A stretch of 64,000 bases of DNA from Hymenochaete sp. R1 (taxonomy: Eukaryota; Basidiomycota; Agaricomycetes; Hymenochaetales; Hymenochaetaceae): assembly GCA_019400425.1 (NCBI GenBank), contig JAFREE010000117.1, positions 1 through 64,000 on the forward strand, read 5' to 3'. A program made the position numbers and the translations under genes. Shown here piece by piece: positions 35,833-47,521 of this stretch; position 1 is the stretch's first letter; every line of letters begins with the position of its first letter. The notes beneath the pieces were generated by a model. The model did no database searches and was not told the DNA's origin. It worked only from the letters and a program-made list of their open reading frames with translations.

Positions 35833-37079
35833 TCAAGCATCCTTTGCATCAACAACGTCAATGCTCTGCCCACTGAGATGCACAATCTTCCCCGACTCTT
35901 CCACCGTCAAAGTATCAAGCAACGCGAGCTGTTCAGTCACGCTCTGTTCGACGCTGATGGCACCGCGGAACTCCGGGTTTGTTTTACGAAGCCATCTTTC
36001 GATGGAAGTTTGCATCGCTTTCACGACCTCTGGAGCTGGAAATGGACACAATCAGAAAGACAAGTCAAAACAGCAATCGAAAGAGAGGGCTGGGCTGGGA
36101 CTTACGTGCTTGACGCGTCATAACCAATCCAGGAGAAATAGCCATGAACGCTATCTTCTCACCTTCACCTCCGTTTTCCCTCCCTTTCCCTTCCCAATCG
36201 TTCTCAACCCCACCCTCGTCCTTTCCATGCCAACGAAGCCTCTCGGCAACAGCAAACTTGGTCAAAACCATATTGAGAGCCGCTTTCGAGATGGCATAGG
36301 GCACAACATTGTGACTTCCTGTACCGAGGGTGAATTGCGGTGACCCCATAGCAGTCGTGACAACTAAAACTCGTCTTGGGTAAGTCAGGTCTTTTGGTGA
36401 GGGGGCGCGGAGGAGGGGTAAGAAGGCGTTGATGGTGTGGGTTACTCCGATGACATTTGTTTGGAACTAAGAGAGTAAGAGTCAGTTGTCTTTCAGTCCT
36501 AGGGTTGAAGACACTGGGAAAGAGAAAGGAATGAAGTACTCACGTAAGTAAGCATGTCTTTTTCAAGAATCTCTTCATCCGGGCTACACAGATACGAGTC
36601 GCAAGTCAACAATATCGCTTACGCGGAATCAGAAGCACAATCTGACATACAACGCAGTAATACCCAACTCGAAGCGCTCCGTACCCATCAAAGCAGCGTT
36701 GTTGATAAGAATGTCAATTGAACCTCCGTTTAGCTTTGACACGGTCTCGGCTGCAGCCTATTATAGAGTAATGAGCTTTCTCGATTACTTCCGGTCAACT
36801 CAGCAAGGACGAACTTTGATTGATTTGTGGTCCGTGAGATCCATCCGAACGATATGCACCGTCTCTGACTTTGCGAGTTCTTGCAGCTCGGAGGAACCGG
36901 CAGGGTTCCTTACGAGAGCAAACACTACGTTGCGGGGGTCACCGCTTAGTTTGCGCACCCAACCAATCTAAATGATGAAAAGGATACGATCAAATACTAT
37001 TAGTTGCGAACAAAGCTGTAGAAGGGCAAGCACTCACTCCGATTCCACGAGAGGCGCCAATAATAACATAAGAGGGCAT
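35833..37079 (-). CDS. Short-chain dehydrogenase/reductase, array copy 1
   Basis: NAD(P)-dependent Rossmann-fold SDR of about 260-280 residues; the substrate is unknown. The ATG (37079) opens MPSYVIIGASRGIG, the cofactor-binding Gly motif. An intron then leads to IGWVRKLSGDPRNVVFALVR and the acidic position in VRMDLTDHKSIK. The NNA-like strand reads DILINNAA, followed by FQTNVIGVTHTINAFLPLLR, VLVVTTAMGSP (catalytic Ser region) and PYAISKAALNM (YxxxK catalytic pair). AISPGLV and a final exon ending SGQSIDVVDAKDA complete it. In copy 1 the position before the catalytic MG is Ala-Met (TTAMGS), where array copies 2 and 3 have Ser-Met; copy 4 also has Ala. This is the first of a tandem array with the same exon layout. 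Confidence 0.85.
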
Positions 37080-38664
37080 TTTTCAAGATTAAAGGCTGGT
37101 TTTGAAACTTTACAATAAAATATAAAGATTCGTTGAGGGGTTGAGTAGGCCTCTTTCAACCCAAGAAGTAAGCACTACTTCTTATACAAGCACGGGAAGG
37201 TATTCAATGCCGGTCCCAGCAATGCGTATCTCCGAGACCAATCGCAAACCAATGCCGAAGCCTGACGACGCACCACGGCATCCGAGTCAGCTAAGCCAAT
37301 AGAATGTCCGATTCCGAGCCCAGGAGCAATGCATTATACTTCTGTGTCCCTCGCTGTTACGATTCTCTTTGTAAGATGAAACGTTCGAGACCTGCCGAAG
37401 CCAGGAAATGACGACGCTCTGCGGCATCGGGACGTTGGGGGGGGGGGGGGGCTCGTGAGGAGGAGGAGGATGCCGCCGCAACGGGGGGAAAGATCAAAGC
37501 TCCCGACGTTTCCGTAGTCAAGTACTGGCAAGAGTGGCCAACTGGTACCCATTTCAAAGTCCATCTTTCGACGGATCCGTCGATGACTCGGTTACCAAGC
37601 CATGTAACGCGGACTGCCCCGGGCCATTGCCTTTCCATCGTGAAGGTTTTCTGAATTCAAAGAACTAATCAGGAAGAACCGACTTTTTCAGTATTACGCC
37701 GACTCACCTCTGTCGCAGACCGCTCAATACTATCCAAGTGCTTCGAGCATGTCCAGATGCCATTTCGTATACTACCATAGGGACTCGCATGCCGTTGATT
37801 TATTCGAGAATGGGACTTGGTGTTTACTGAATGACGTGCCAGTGGTCCAGAGCTTGGAAGTGGATCTGTTTATTTGATCTTGGGTGCGTATAAACCTTCG
37901 TTCGAGCCCCTTTGAAAGCCAGCAAAGTTATGACTCTTGACAGTGGTCACATCGAGTTACTTAAAGCTTGAGATTTGAAAGATGAAGTGCCTGCGACACA
38001 CGACCGTTAGCAACGGAAGACTCGGACTTGCCAATTGCTAATTGGAATGGGAGGAAGAGGAAAGCCAATCACTGACGTAAGCGGGCACTTCCGACCTTCT
38101 TTCTTAACTCGCCTTCAAATTTTTGCGATCGTTGTTGAATGTGAGCTATCAAGCAAATATTCACGAAGTCATTGTAAATGATCATCATAATGGTGAAATA
38201 TTCCTCATAGGACTTCAAATGTACTACGCCGTTTCCCGTAAGTACCTCAACGCACCACGGTCGTGCGATAGCAACGTTGACGTTCTGCCTTTTCTCAGGA
38301 CTACTCTACCACTGGCAGAAAAGTTTTCTGCCAATGGTAGAGTAGTCCATCTTCAAGTTAGCCAAACTCTCCAAATCAAGCACTCGATCGTGCACTCGTA
38401 GGCCGCTTTGATTCCGTTTTCTCTAACAACATTTCATTTATTAATCCACTCAAGCGCCCTAGGGCCTGTCTTCTTTGAGTGTCTCCTTTAGCTCGATCGA
38501 CCAGACTCAGACTCAACCTCGACCAACATCTCATTCTAAATTATCACCACATCATCAACACCACCATATTCAAGAGTTTTCATGAAATCGTTTTTTCTAC
38601 TACGACTCAGAGCAGAGTTACGGACAAAGCTATTTCAGATAGTCCACCCAATCAATCACTTGTC
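37080..38664. other. Intergenic, with a hairpin and weak coding trace
   Basis: Contains a 15-nt G run (37437-37451) and a near-perfect hairpin (38298-38348). A minus-strand frame at 37357-37840 reads protein-like across one possible intron (SKHLDSIERSATE, then KTFTMERQWPGAVRVTWLGN), but it has no start or identity. Confidence 0.5.
38298..38348. repeat. 25-bp inverted repeat with 1-nt centre
   Basis: Left arm starts ggactactctacc and right arm ends ggtagagtagtcc, meeting at CAGAAAA-G-TTTTCTG. Only one mismatch (C opposite A) is found in 25 pairs. It is non-coding and lies between SDR copies 1 and 2. Confidence 0.9.
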
Positions 38665-39954
38665 CTACTCAGCAACAGTGCCAAGGGGCTCCCCGTTAAG
38701 ATTCACGATCTTTCCCGAGTCCTGCAAGGTTAGTCCTTCAAGCAACGCAAGCTGTCCATTCACACTTTGCTCCACACTAATGGCACCACCAAAGTTCGGG
38801 CTGGTCTTGCGGATCCCTGCTACAATTTTGGCCTCCATGGTTTTCACAACCTCCGGAGCTGCAACGAGAGGTCATGCATCGTAAGATGGTTTTATGTAAG
38901 ACGAAAGGTAATTAAAAGACGAAGTGTAAGTATGAGGGTCTTTGGATAAGAAATATTGAATACTGAAACTTACGCGCTTGCATAGTCATGACCAACCCAG
39001 GCGAAACACCCATGAACGCCACCCTCTCACCGTCGTCTAGACTTCCCTTCCCTTCCCTTTCCCAATCACCATCATCCTTCTTTCCGATTTCGCCGCGCAG
39101 TTTCTCCGAAACAGCAAACTTGGTCAGAACCATATTCACAGCGGCTTTCGATATCGAATACGGAATGACGTTGCGGCTTCCCATGCGGAGGGCGTACTGC
39201 GTTGAGCCCATCCCGCTTGTGACAACTAGAACGCGCTTTAAAATTCCAGGCGAAGTGATGGAAGGGGTATGAAGGAGGGGAAGAAAGGCGTTGATGGTGT
39301 GCGTGACACCGATGACGTTCGTTTGGAACTGATAATATGAACGAGAAGCAGCAGTTTTAGGAACGGTTAGTTGCTGCAACATCTTGCATTGTTAATGAAA
39401 GTACTAACGTATGCCTTCATGTCATTCTCAAGGGTTTCTGCATCAGGACTGTGCAAGTATAAGCGGTTTATGTTGAAGAAATAGACGCTGCACAGTAATT
39501 GAACGTACAATTCAGAAATACCCAACTCGAAACGTGTCGCTTCCATCTTGGCACCATTGCAAATGAGAAAGTCTATGGACCCTCCGCTCAATCTTGACAC
39601 CGTTTCGGCTGCAGTCTAGAATCGTGAATGTAATAGTGACGGTGAGTAACTGGGTTCGACCAGACAGACTAAATAGAATATTAATGAGGACTAACCTTGA
39701 TAGACTTGTGATCGTCGAGATCCATCTGGACAGCATGGACCTTCTCTGACTTTGCGAGCTCTTGCAGCTCAGAAGAGCCTGCGGGGTTCCGCACAAGAGC
39801 GAACACCAGGTCATTAGGATTACTGCTCAACTTGCGTACCCAGCCGATCTGGGCAACGAGAGCGGCATGGTCAGATATCAATGCGTAGGAACTGAAAAGG
39901 TTATTTGCTCACTCCAATTCCGCGAGAAGCACCAACAACAACATAGGAAGGCAT
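38665..39954 (-). CDS. Short-chain dehydrogenase/reductase, array copy 2
   Basis: The paralogue closest to copy 1. The start MPSYVVVGASRGIG (ATG 39954) is followed by IGWVRKLSSNPNDLVFALVR, QMDLDDHKSIK and ETVSRLSGGSIDFLICNGAK, where the usual NNA is NGA. FQTNVIGVTHTINAFLPLL, VLVVTSGMGSTQYALRMGSR, the catalytic PYSISKAAVNMVLTK and MGVSPGLVMTMQA come next. The last exon ends DSGKIVNLNGEPLGTVAE. Exon borders lie at the same protein positions as in copies 1, 3 and 4. Both catalytic Tyr and Lys are kept and no stop interrupts the model. The substrate cannot be inferred. Confidence 0.85.
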
Positions 39955-41086
39955 TGTTAGGTTTGAAAATGACTTTTTCTGTGATTTCGAGGCTTGCTGA
40001 GAGGTAAAATTGCACGTTTCTTGTGCTTCATACGAATAATAGCACTCTTTTTATATAGGTTTGAGAGGTTCTCAAAGCTGTTCTCATGTTTTCCGGCGCT
40101 CATTCAAAATCACGTCTGTTGAGGCGCAAGCCGGTGCCGAAGGGTGACGGTTACTCTCGGCATGAGCAACGCAAATTTTACCGCGACGCATCCAAGTCAG
40201 CTTCAAGTTCGGCACGTCAGCGCAATTACTCAACCGGGTCAAATTGTAACGATGATAGGAATCATCTCCGACTTCCGTCCTGTCGTCATAGGGTAGGTCG
40301 GATTCTAATACGCAAAGTTTATAATCCAGTGCAAGTCAGACCAAAGGAGTGAGAGTTAGGCGGTTCGATGCCTGCAGCGGATTTCAGCGGATGGGGCTCC
40401 ACACAAATCCGAACCGCGAATCGGCTAACTAGCCCCTGTTCCAGACATCATTTTTCAAAGAGCTGTGAAGCAGGAAAAAAACAACAGTTTATAGTGCTGG
40501 AGTAGATGATGAAGTGAGCTCGGGTTCTGGGGATGTATGTAGAAGGCACAGAAGCGATCATCCTTACCTCAAAAAGAAAAGATACCAGACCGACCGAGTT
40601 GCTGATTGGCATTGTGTAACTCCAAGCAAATGACTACATGCTAATAAATATTAATGTACTAGTACTGTTTGACCGTCTTACAACTTGTGCAAGTCAGCGA
40701 CAAATTGGCTTCAGTACGTGGGCACAATCACTCATTCCGATTAAACTCTTGGGTCTCGTTTTTTGTCCAAATGTGAGACGTATTTTATTATTGGTTAAGG
40801 TCGGCTATGCTCAGGCTGCAGCAGCTGCAGCAGGTGTTATTTTAAAAAGAGAACACGACTAGCGTAGATTTGCAAGCACGATAGCCTTACCGGCGATTGG
40901 GAATCGTAGTGTAATTCTGCAGGAGCGCGCTAAAGGCCTCTACACGCAAGTGGTACAGCTCTCTGACACTTCGTTACAGAATGCGGTTATTGCAGGAATT
41001 TTGCATGTGTTATATCTTCGGTTCCTTAGAAATCATGTCAATGTGTATTAATTGATAATTCATGTTGGGCCGTTACAAATGATCAC
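39955..41086. other. Intergenic between SDR copies 2 and 3
   Basis: No supported gene. Frames are short and AT-rich, with nothing recognisable. Confidence 0.55.
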
Positions 41087-42287
41087 TTATGGCACTATGC
41101 TGTCAACGACGTCGATGCTTTCTCCATTGCAATGAACCAATTTGCCCGATTCTTCCAACGTCAATCTCTCAAGCAGAACGAATTGCTCATCCACGCTCTG
41201 CTCAACACTGAGAGCGCCTCGGAAGTTTGGGCTGACCTTGCGCGTATTCGCAATAATAGTTGCGTACGTCGATTCTACGATATCAGGGGCTGTGATGGAA
41301 GCAAAAGCGTGTAAACATATTACTAGTGCTTAGTTATAGTAAATGTGTTGCTTACAAGCCTGTAAAGTTTTCACCAGTCCTGGAGAGACGGCCATGAATG
41401 CCACTTTGTCGCCCTGCAAGTCGTTCTCCGATCGTTTTTGTTCAGTGAGAGCGAATTTGGTTACGGCCATATTCAAAGCAGCTTTTGATATTGAATATGC
41501 ACATCCTCTATCGTGAAAGGCGCCTCTCGCGTAGCCAGGAGAGCCCATTGAGCTCGTCACAACGAGGACGCGTTTTATAATATCAGAAGATGCGTTTGGC
41601 GATGGTGTACGAAGAAGAGGAAGGAAGTTGTTGACGGTGTGCACGACACCGACAACATTAGTTTGAAACTATGAATCAAAGCAAGATTGAGTGAGTGGAA
41701 GGAAGAGATCTCGAATGCAAACGGAGAAACGCTCAGTACATAGGCATGCAAGTCTTTTTGCAGAGTATCTCCATCTGGGCTGCGAAAAAAAAGGTTTATA
41801 AAGTTAAGGACGCCATTCGATGCGACTTGAATGAAACGCACAAGTCAGTTAAAGTCAGCATGGTCCGTTCATGGCGCATCATAGCTCCATTGACAATAAG
41901 CACGTCTATCGATCCTCCGCTAAGCTTTGAAATCGTCTCTGCTGCAGCCTGTAGTGAATAAAGTGAGAATCTTTGATTTCACCTTTTGTCTTCTGTAGAT
42001 ACAGAGACTTCAACGTACTTGAATTGATCTCAAGTCGTCGAGGTCCATCTGAATGATGTGCACAGCTGTGGATTGCTGCTGTGGCTTCGTATTTACGTAT
42101 TCTCGTAGCTCAGCAGACGAGGTAGGATTGCGCACGAGCGCGAATACTAGGTTTTGAGGATCAGAGCCCAGTTTCCGCACCCACCCTAGCTAAAATAATG
42201 ACTTCAGCTAAAGGACGATGCATAAAAGGGAAGAGGACAGCGTACCCCGAGACCACGGGACGCCCCAACAACGACGTAGGTTGGCAT
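41087..42287 (-). CDS. Short-chain dehydrogenase/reductase, array copy 3
   Basis: ATG 42287 opens MPTYVVVGASRGLG, then LGWVRKLGSDPQNLVFALVR and HIIQMDLDDLRSIQ. The strand SGGSIDVLIVNGAM follows, then FQTNVVGVVHTVNNFLPLLR, VLVVTSSMGSPGYARGAFHD and the catalytic AYSISKAALNMAVTKFAL. AVSPGLVKTLQA and a C-terminal exon with VSPNFRGALSVEQSVDEQ and SGKLVHCNGESIDVVD complete it; the TAA is at 41087-41089. It is shorter than copies 1 and 2 in the loop after the catalytic helix, like copy 4. Intact as far as can be seen. Confidence 0.85.
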
Positions 42288-42921
42288 TTTGAAGGCAATC
42301 CAACGAATCAAAGTATGAGACCGAAGAATGACAATTATGGGCCAACGGCTGCCTCTGGGAAAGTGCCAGTGGGACGTATAATGGAGAGGTTCTTAAATAA
42401 CGGACCAGATATTCCCCACCAGACCCGGCCACCGACGACTTGACATCATGCCGAGCGATGACGATATACTTCCGAGTCGGCATCTCGAAAGAAAAATTCC
42501 GGTGAAAAACGGTAGACTGCATACGAGGTTCTGAGACGCTCAAGCTTTTCAGTACACCCGTCCAAATAATAGTTCGCGGCTGACACATGAAGGCCCGATT
42601 TGACTCGGGATTGGTTCGTAAAATGTATCTCGTCAGTGCATGACTATGGATCACCAGCCAGATATCACCATGCATGTCAGCTCTTGCAGCAGTGTTTGTA
42701 ACTTGTCAATAAGGCTGCAAACACAAAGGGAAATCAGGTATGACTATCGTTTGGGGGTTTGAAATAGCGGACCGGCTGTCGTGTCGCTGTCGGCTTAACT
42801 GCTCTAGATGGGTCGGTCTAAGTGGACAAAACGTCGCACTATCTGAGAATGAAGATGGTTTAGCTAATTAACTTTGTATGATTCGACACTTCCGCGATAT
42901 TCAGACTCACAAAATCTTGCA

Positions 42922-43315
42922 TTAATCATGATCCTTCTCCTTCCACTCACATACGGCAACTTTCCTGAATTCGGAAAGACGTCCAGTTGCAGCCTGAAAT
43001 GAGAACCAGGCTCTTTGTCGCAAACGTTGGCGAGAAAGGGTGCCTTGATAGACTTCGCCTGGATCCAGATCCAATTGAAGGGTATGCATGATGTACGCTT
43101 TCTTATCTGTTCCCGACTTCACACAATTTTGTAGATCGCGCTAGCGAGGTCTCTGACGAGTGAGAATACCAGATGTTGCGAGTCACTACTTAATTTACGA
43201 ACCCATCCCAGCTAAGGTCGTGTAGATGATGAAGTCAGCTGAAGTCTCAAACAACAACGTTATCATAACTCACCCCGAGACCTCGAGAAGCGCTCGCAAG
43301 AATGCGGGAAAGCAT
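42922..43315 (-). pseudogene. SDR relic in the tandem array
   Basis: Only the 5' end of an array SDR remains. The ATG at 43315 gives MLSRILASASRGLG, in which the first Gly of the GASRGIG cofactor motif is Ser. After a normal intron the sequence reads LGWVRKLSSDSQHLVFSLVR, is soon interrupted by stops and frame changes, and fades near a degenerate version of the MDLDD segment (LQLDLDPGEVYQG). No catalytic Ser, Tyr or Lys region is present before copy 4 begins. Confidence 0.75.
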
Positions 43316-43563
43316 TGACTATCCTCAAGGGCACCTGATTAAAAGCACTGGGTTGAATGCAGAGTGAGGCGGTCACTCTACGTATCCATCCACCGGCACG
43401 AGTACAATCGCTGAATTGATTACTGACTATCAGACAGATCAATGTCTCGTTGTTCGTGAAGGTTTAAAATGAACGCAATATATCGCACGCGGAGCATTGC
43501 TACAGCTGTAGATATAATCATCGCACCTCAATTATAAGAAGAACATGATCAATGGCCTTTTCA

Positions 43564-44729
43564 TTACTCTGTGCCTTCTTCCATGACGTCAATGCTCTGC
43601 CCGCTCGAATGCAACAGCTTCCCCGAATCTTTCAGCGTTAGATTCTCGAGGAGCCCCAGTTGCTCAGATACGCTCTCCTCGACGCTAATTGCACCCCTGA
43701 AGTTTGGACTCTTCTTACGAATGTGGGAGGTGAAGTCTGCATAATACGCCTCTGCAACTTCAGGTGCTAAAGAGAAGAAATGCACGTTCATTGTTTGCAC
43801 CAAAAATGAGTTCATCAGAAATGCAAACTCACGCCCTGCCATCGTCTTCACGAGTCCTGGAGACACGCCCAAGAAAACAATCTTATTTGCACTTGCTTCA
43901 CTCGATCTGCGTTCCTTCTCCGCAAGCGCAAACTTGGTCACAGCCATGTTCAATGCTGCTTTCGAAATCGAGTATGCAGGTGCGTTGTAGCTACCCCCGG
44001 CTGTAGCGAAAGCTGGAGAGCCCATCGCGCTAGTTACGACTAGGATGCGTTTGAGTGGGGCAAGCGAAGGAGAACGAAGAAGAGGCAGAAAGGCGTTGAT
44101 GGTGTGAGTTACACCAATAACATTGGTCTTGAACTATAAATAAGTGTAAATAATTAGTATCCCACCGGACAATTCCTGTAAAAAATGATGAATAAGAATT
44201 ACTGACATATGCCAGCAAATCTTTTTCAAGTGTTTCTGCGTTCGGACTACGAAAAACGATAGTCGGAAGCATCCTTTGCATTAGAGAAAGTCCAAACTTA
44301 CTATTCGGACAAAGTCAGTTCGGTCCGTTCGTTTGAAACCATCGCGCCATTGATAATGAGCACATCTACCGATCCATTGCTCAAGTTCGCGACTCGTTCA
44401 ACTGCAACCTGCCGTAGACAGTATCATGCACGGCACAACTTGCTGCCAGTAGTGACTAAAAATCAAACCTTGATTGACTTGAAGTCGGTAAGGTCCATCT
44501 GAACGATATGAATGTTCCCATGCTCGCTCGACTTGACAAACTCTTGTAGGTCGAAGGATCCAGCAGGATTCCGAACCAACGCAGCCACTAGGTTTTCAGG
44601 TCGGGAGCTCAGTTGTCGTACAAAGCCTAACTAAAGGAGTGGGAGGCAATCAATGTCTATTCGTAACGAGAAGAAGCAGCTACTTACCCCGATCCCACGA
44701 GAGGCACCAACAATGACATACGAGGGCAT
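43564..44729 (-). CDS. Short-chain dehydrogenase/reductase, array copy 4
   Basis: ATG 44729 opens MPSYVIVGASRGIG, then LGFVRQLSSRPENLVAALVR, HIVQMDLTDFKSIK, NGSVDVLIINGAMVSNERTE and SPNAETLEKDLLAY. FKTNVIGVTHTINAFLPLLR, ILVVTSAMGSPAFATAGGS and the catalytic AYSISKAALNMAVTKFALAE follow. FLGVSPGLVKTMAG precedes the last exon, which carries PNFRGAISVEESVSEQ and ends SGQSIDVMEEGTE. The exon layout is the same as in the other copies, and the YxxxK pair is intact. It is separated from the next gene (BTN1) by a short non-coding gap. Confidence 0.85.
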
Positions 44730-45114
44730 TCTAGAAATGATAATGTGCCTCAGGGCTCAAGACGGCAGTCGTTAATGGCTAGATTCGGAGTCATATCGCA
44801 AATTTCTTTTATAGACAATGACTTTTTTAAAAAAAGCCGTGCTTGCCAATACATGCAAACTTAGTCATCCACGTAGAAGTGTCCCATCCTTTTGTGAACA
44901 TCCGAACTCCGAGTTAGCACCTAAAGTTGATGAAGGCGAATTCAGGCCGCAGAGACAGAGACAGAATGCATTATCATTAGCATCTTTGACTCATTATGAT
45001 TACGCACCGGATTATACCATCAAATAAAATACACATGAACAAAACGAGAGAAATTGCACGAAAATAAAAAAGATAAGTGGTATACCTCTATCGAAAATCC
45101 TCAATCACCCTCTT
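44730..45114. other. Intergenic between SDR copy 4 and BTN1
   Basis: A-rich non-coding sequence with no supported feature. Confidence 0.6.
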
Positions 45115-47244
45115 CTACAGGCTAGAGCACAGCGTCTTCCCCCGCCTGATTTGGGCCTTACAGAGACCAATTTCCGTCGGCATGGCGAGGATAGAGGCGA
45201 GGAGTATCCCTGAAGAGTCCGCAAAGCTGGAGGACAAATGAGTAAGCTTGTTCGAAGATAAAACACATTACTAATATACCCGATGGATCCAATTTGAAAC
45301 TCATGCTCTTGTCGAGCCCGTTCCACATTCATGGAATGTCCGTCTTCAGCCGGTTGATGACGATACTCTTGGTTGATTTGGTAAAAGACATTGACACTGT
45401 ATCGGAGACAACCTTATAGATGCTGCAAAAGGGAGGGTACGGAGGAAAGGACATACTAAGCCAAACCGCCACAAACGCCCTCAATGCTGATTAATAGGAA
45501 CACGAGGCCAAATGCTAGGCCTTCGGAGTCATCAGGAACAAGTCCTACTCCAGACTCAAGGGCTAGAACCAGAAGAATGATGCTCTGTACATAGGCTGGT
45601 ATTGAAAGCATTCGGGACGGTAAAGCCGGAAGTCCTAAGGAGATTGAAGACCGTGACAAAAAGACGGTAGCTTGATAAACAAGCTATCCACGTTCGATCG
45701 TAATAAAAAGTACCCGTTTTTAATGCACTTGTAAAACCAAAGAAAGTCGAAAGACGCACCTGCCACAGTGGGTAGTAATCCTTTATTGAGTGGATTATGA
45801 TACCCATTATTGGGTGGTCGGATGGGGAAGGAACAGGATATACGAGAGTCGGAGCGATTCCTTGGTTGATCGTGTATTCGAACTGTTCAATCGTAAATGT
45901 GCTGGCTGCCCTTTGTTAGGGGGCACTACTTACAGTATAAACGCAAACTGCATAAGTTCAGTTGGATGCCTTTTCACTTTCAGATGCACAATAACTTACA
46001 CAAGGGAAGCATAAACCTGATAAGCAATGGCTTCACTAATCGCCACTTGTCCTGAGCTGTCAGAGCGACTTTGTGCTTCTCTCGCAACGCAGCTTCTTCG
46101 CGAAGCAACCTTCCACCGGCAGTCTCATCCTCATCATCTTCGTCAAGATGTTCCTGTGTTAAAGGAGTATACTCTGTTGTGAGTCTCGAGGACAGGTCGT
46201 CATCTTCGAGAAGAATGACGGACAAGAATTGCTTTGGCTTAGGAAGGACGAAGAAGAACGTAAGAGGAGTGACGAGAGGGAAGATCTATTCATTTTCGTG
46301 AATAACACGCCAACGCTTTCGAAACACGATGAAGACTCGCCGAAGATACTCCAACACCCGTTCGAACACCGAAGCTTCGCATTTCCCACCAAACAAAAGC
46401 ACCAACCAGTCCAGCAGCTCCCGTACCTGAAGCGAAGTAACCCACGCTGCGACCCGCAATAGATGGTGGACGATATGTCGTGGATAGTTGCAAGAACGTT
46501 AGTTCACCCAAACCTAAGACGGAAGTCAAACGAATCCATAAATTGTGAGTCCGTGATAAAGGTGCATTTGTCATACCTGAAGAAAATGATGCTAAACCGA
46601 TGCCAAGGAGCCTGAATTCTAACGAGTTGAAAGCAGCCACGACCTAATGAAAATGAGCAGCTTCGAATGTCGCAAGTATCAAGTACGCACAATCATGCCC
46701 AGCGTACTTAACAACCAGCACCCAATTAGTCTCTTGACATATCTTATCTTTCCTTTTAGAATATATGGCCATGCGACCTTGGCGACCAAAGCGGGTGCAA
46801 TATTGCAGAATGCGATTATTCCTTTAGGGGTCGATGGAGGAACAAGGTCAAGCGCCGCCGAGAGAATGATAACATACAGCACTAGCAAGTGAAGCTCGTA
46901 AGTGAGTTCCAAAACAAGCGATATGAGAAAGAGTACCGTTGTTTATAAGGCCGAAGGTGAAAAATGATAGGCCTAGTTTGAACAGAAGCTTGTCGGGTCC
47001 TAGAAATCAGCTCAGAGACGATTGTATACCACTCAGATAAACATCTTGACTTACGCTTCTGACGACCTTTGTGCGCGTTCTGTGCGTCGTCGTTTCCGTG
47101 CTCCCTCACTTGCTCGCTTTCCATGACCTGAGCTAGACTGGGACTGCGATTCCTGTTCGTTGGTAGCGAAGAAGTTGATGTCACGCTAAGTTCAAACGAT
47201 TCCGTTTCTGGATTGGATAAATTCGCGCGAGAAACAGGTGTCAT
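45115..47244 (-). CDS. BTN1/CLN3 (battenin) membrane protein
   Basis: This is a vacuolar or Golgi multi-spanning protein of the CLN3 family, implicated in vacuolar pH and amino-acid homeostasis in yeast. The ATG at 47244 starts a polar N-terminus. After an intron it continues RPDKLLFKLGLSFFTFGLIN, then the family core VLYVIILSAALDLVPP, FCNIAPALVAKVAWPYIL, FRLLGIGLASFSSG, FLQLSTTYRPPSIAGRSVGY and FASGTGAAGLVGAFVWW. The acidic ESLI-like loop (LLEDDDLSSRLTTEYTPLTQ) follows, with more helices. The C-terminal exons give EFQIGSIGFADSSGILLAS, AMPTEIGLCKAQ and IRRGKTLCSSL with a TAG at 45115-45117. About nine introns are present. Those around 45250-45300 and 46990-47060 fit by phase, the rest are approximate. 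Confidence 0.88.
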
Positions 47245-47521
47245 ACAAGAGTTGCTAGCTACTGCATGTATACCTGATGGCCACAGCGAGGAAAAGGGAC
47301 GAATAGATGCGGTCGAAGAACGTGGTCAATGATCAGGACTCAGGATCTGCGGGTCGGAGCCCCCTGGACGAGATGAACTTGTCGATCGATTTGGAGATGA
47401 CGCTTTGCTGACATAAGACAAGAATTTTGGAACTCGGATCGTCTCTCTCCAGCCTGAGAATGCCGGAGAGCCGACCTCCCTCCCTCCCTTAGTCCTAATA
47501 TTTCTTCGGCATTCAAGTGTT

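Noticed and set aside
37357..37638. Ser/Pro-rich minus-strand frame with a poly-Pro run
   Set aside because: The poly-Pro run comes from a G15 homopolymer. One possible upstream exon exists, but no start, no end and no family is recognised, so it is only mentioned as a trace.
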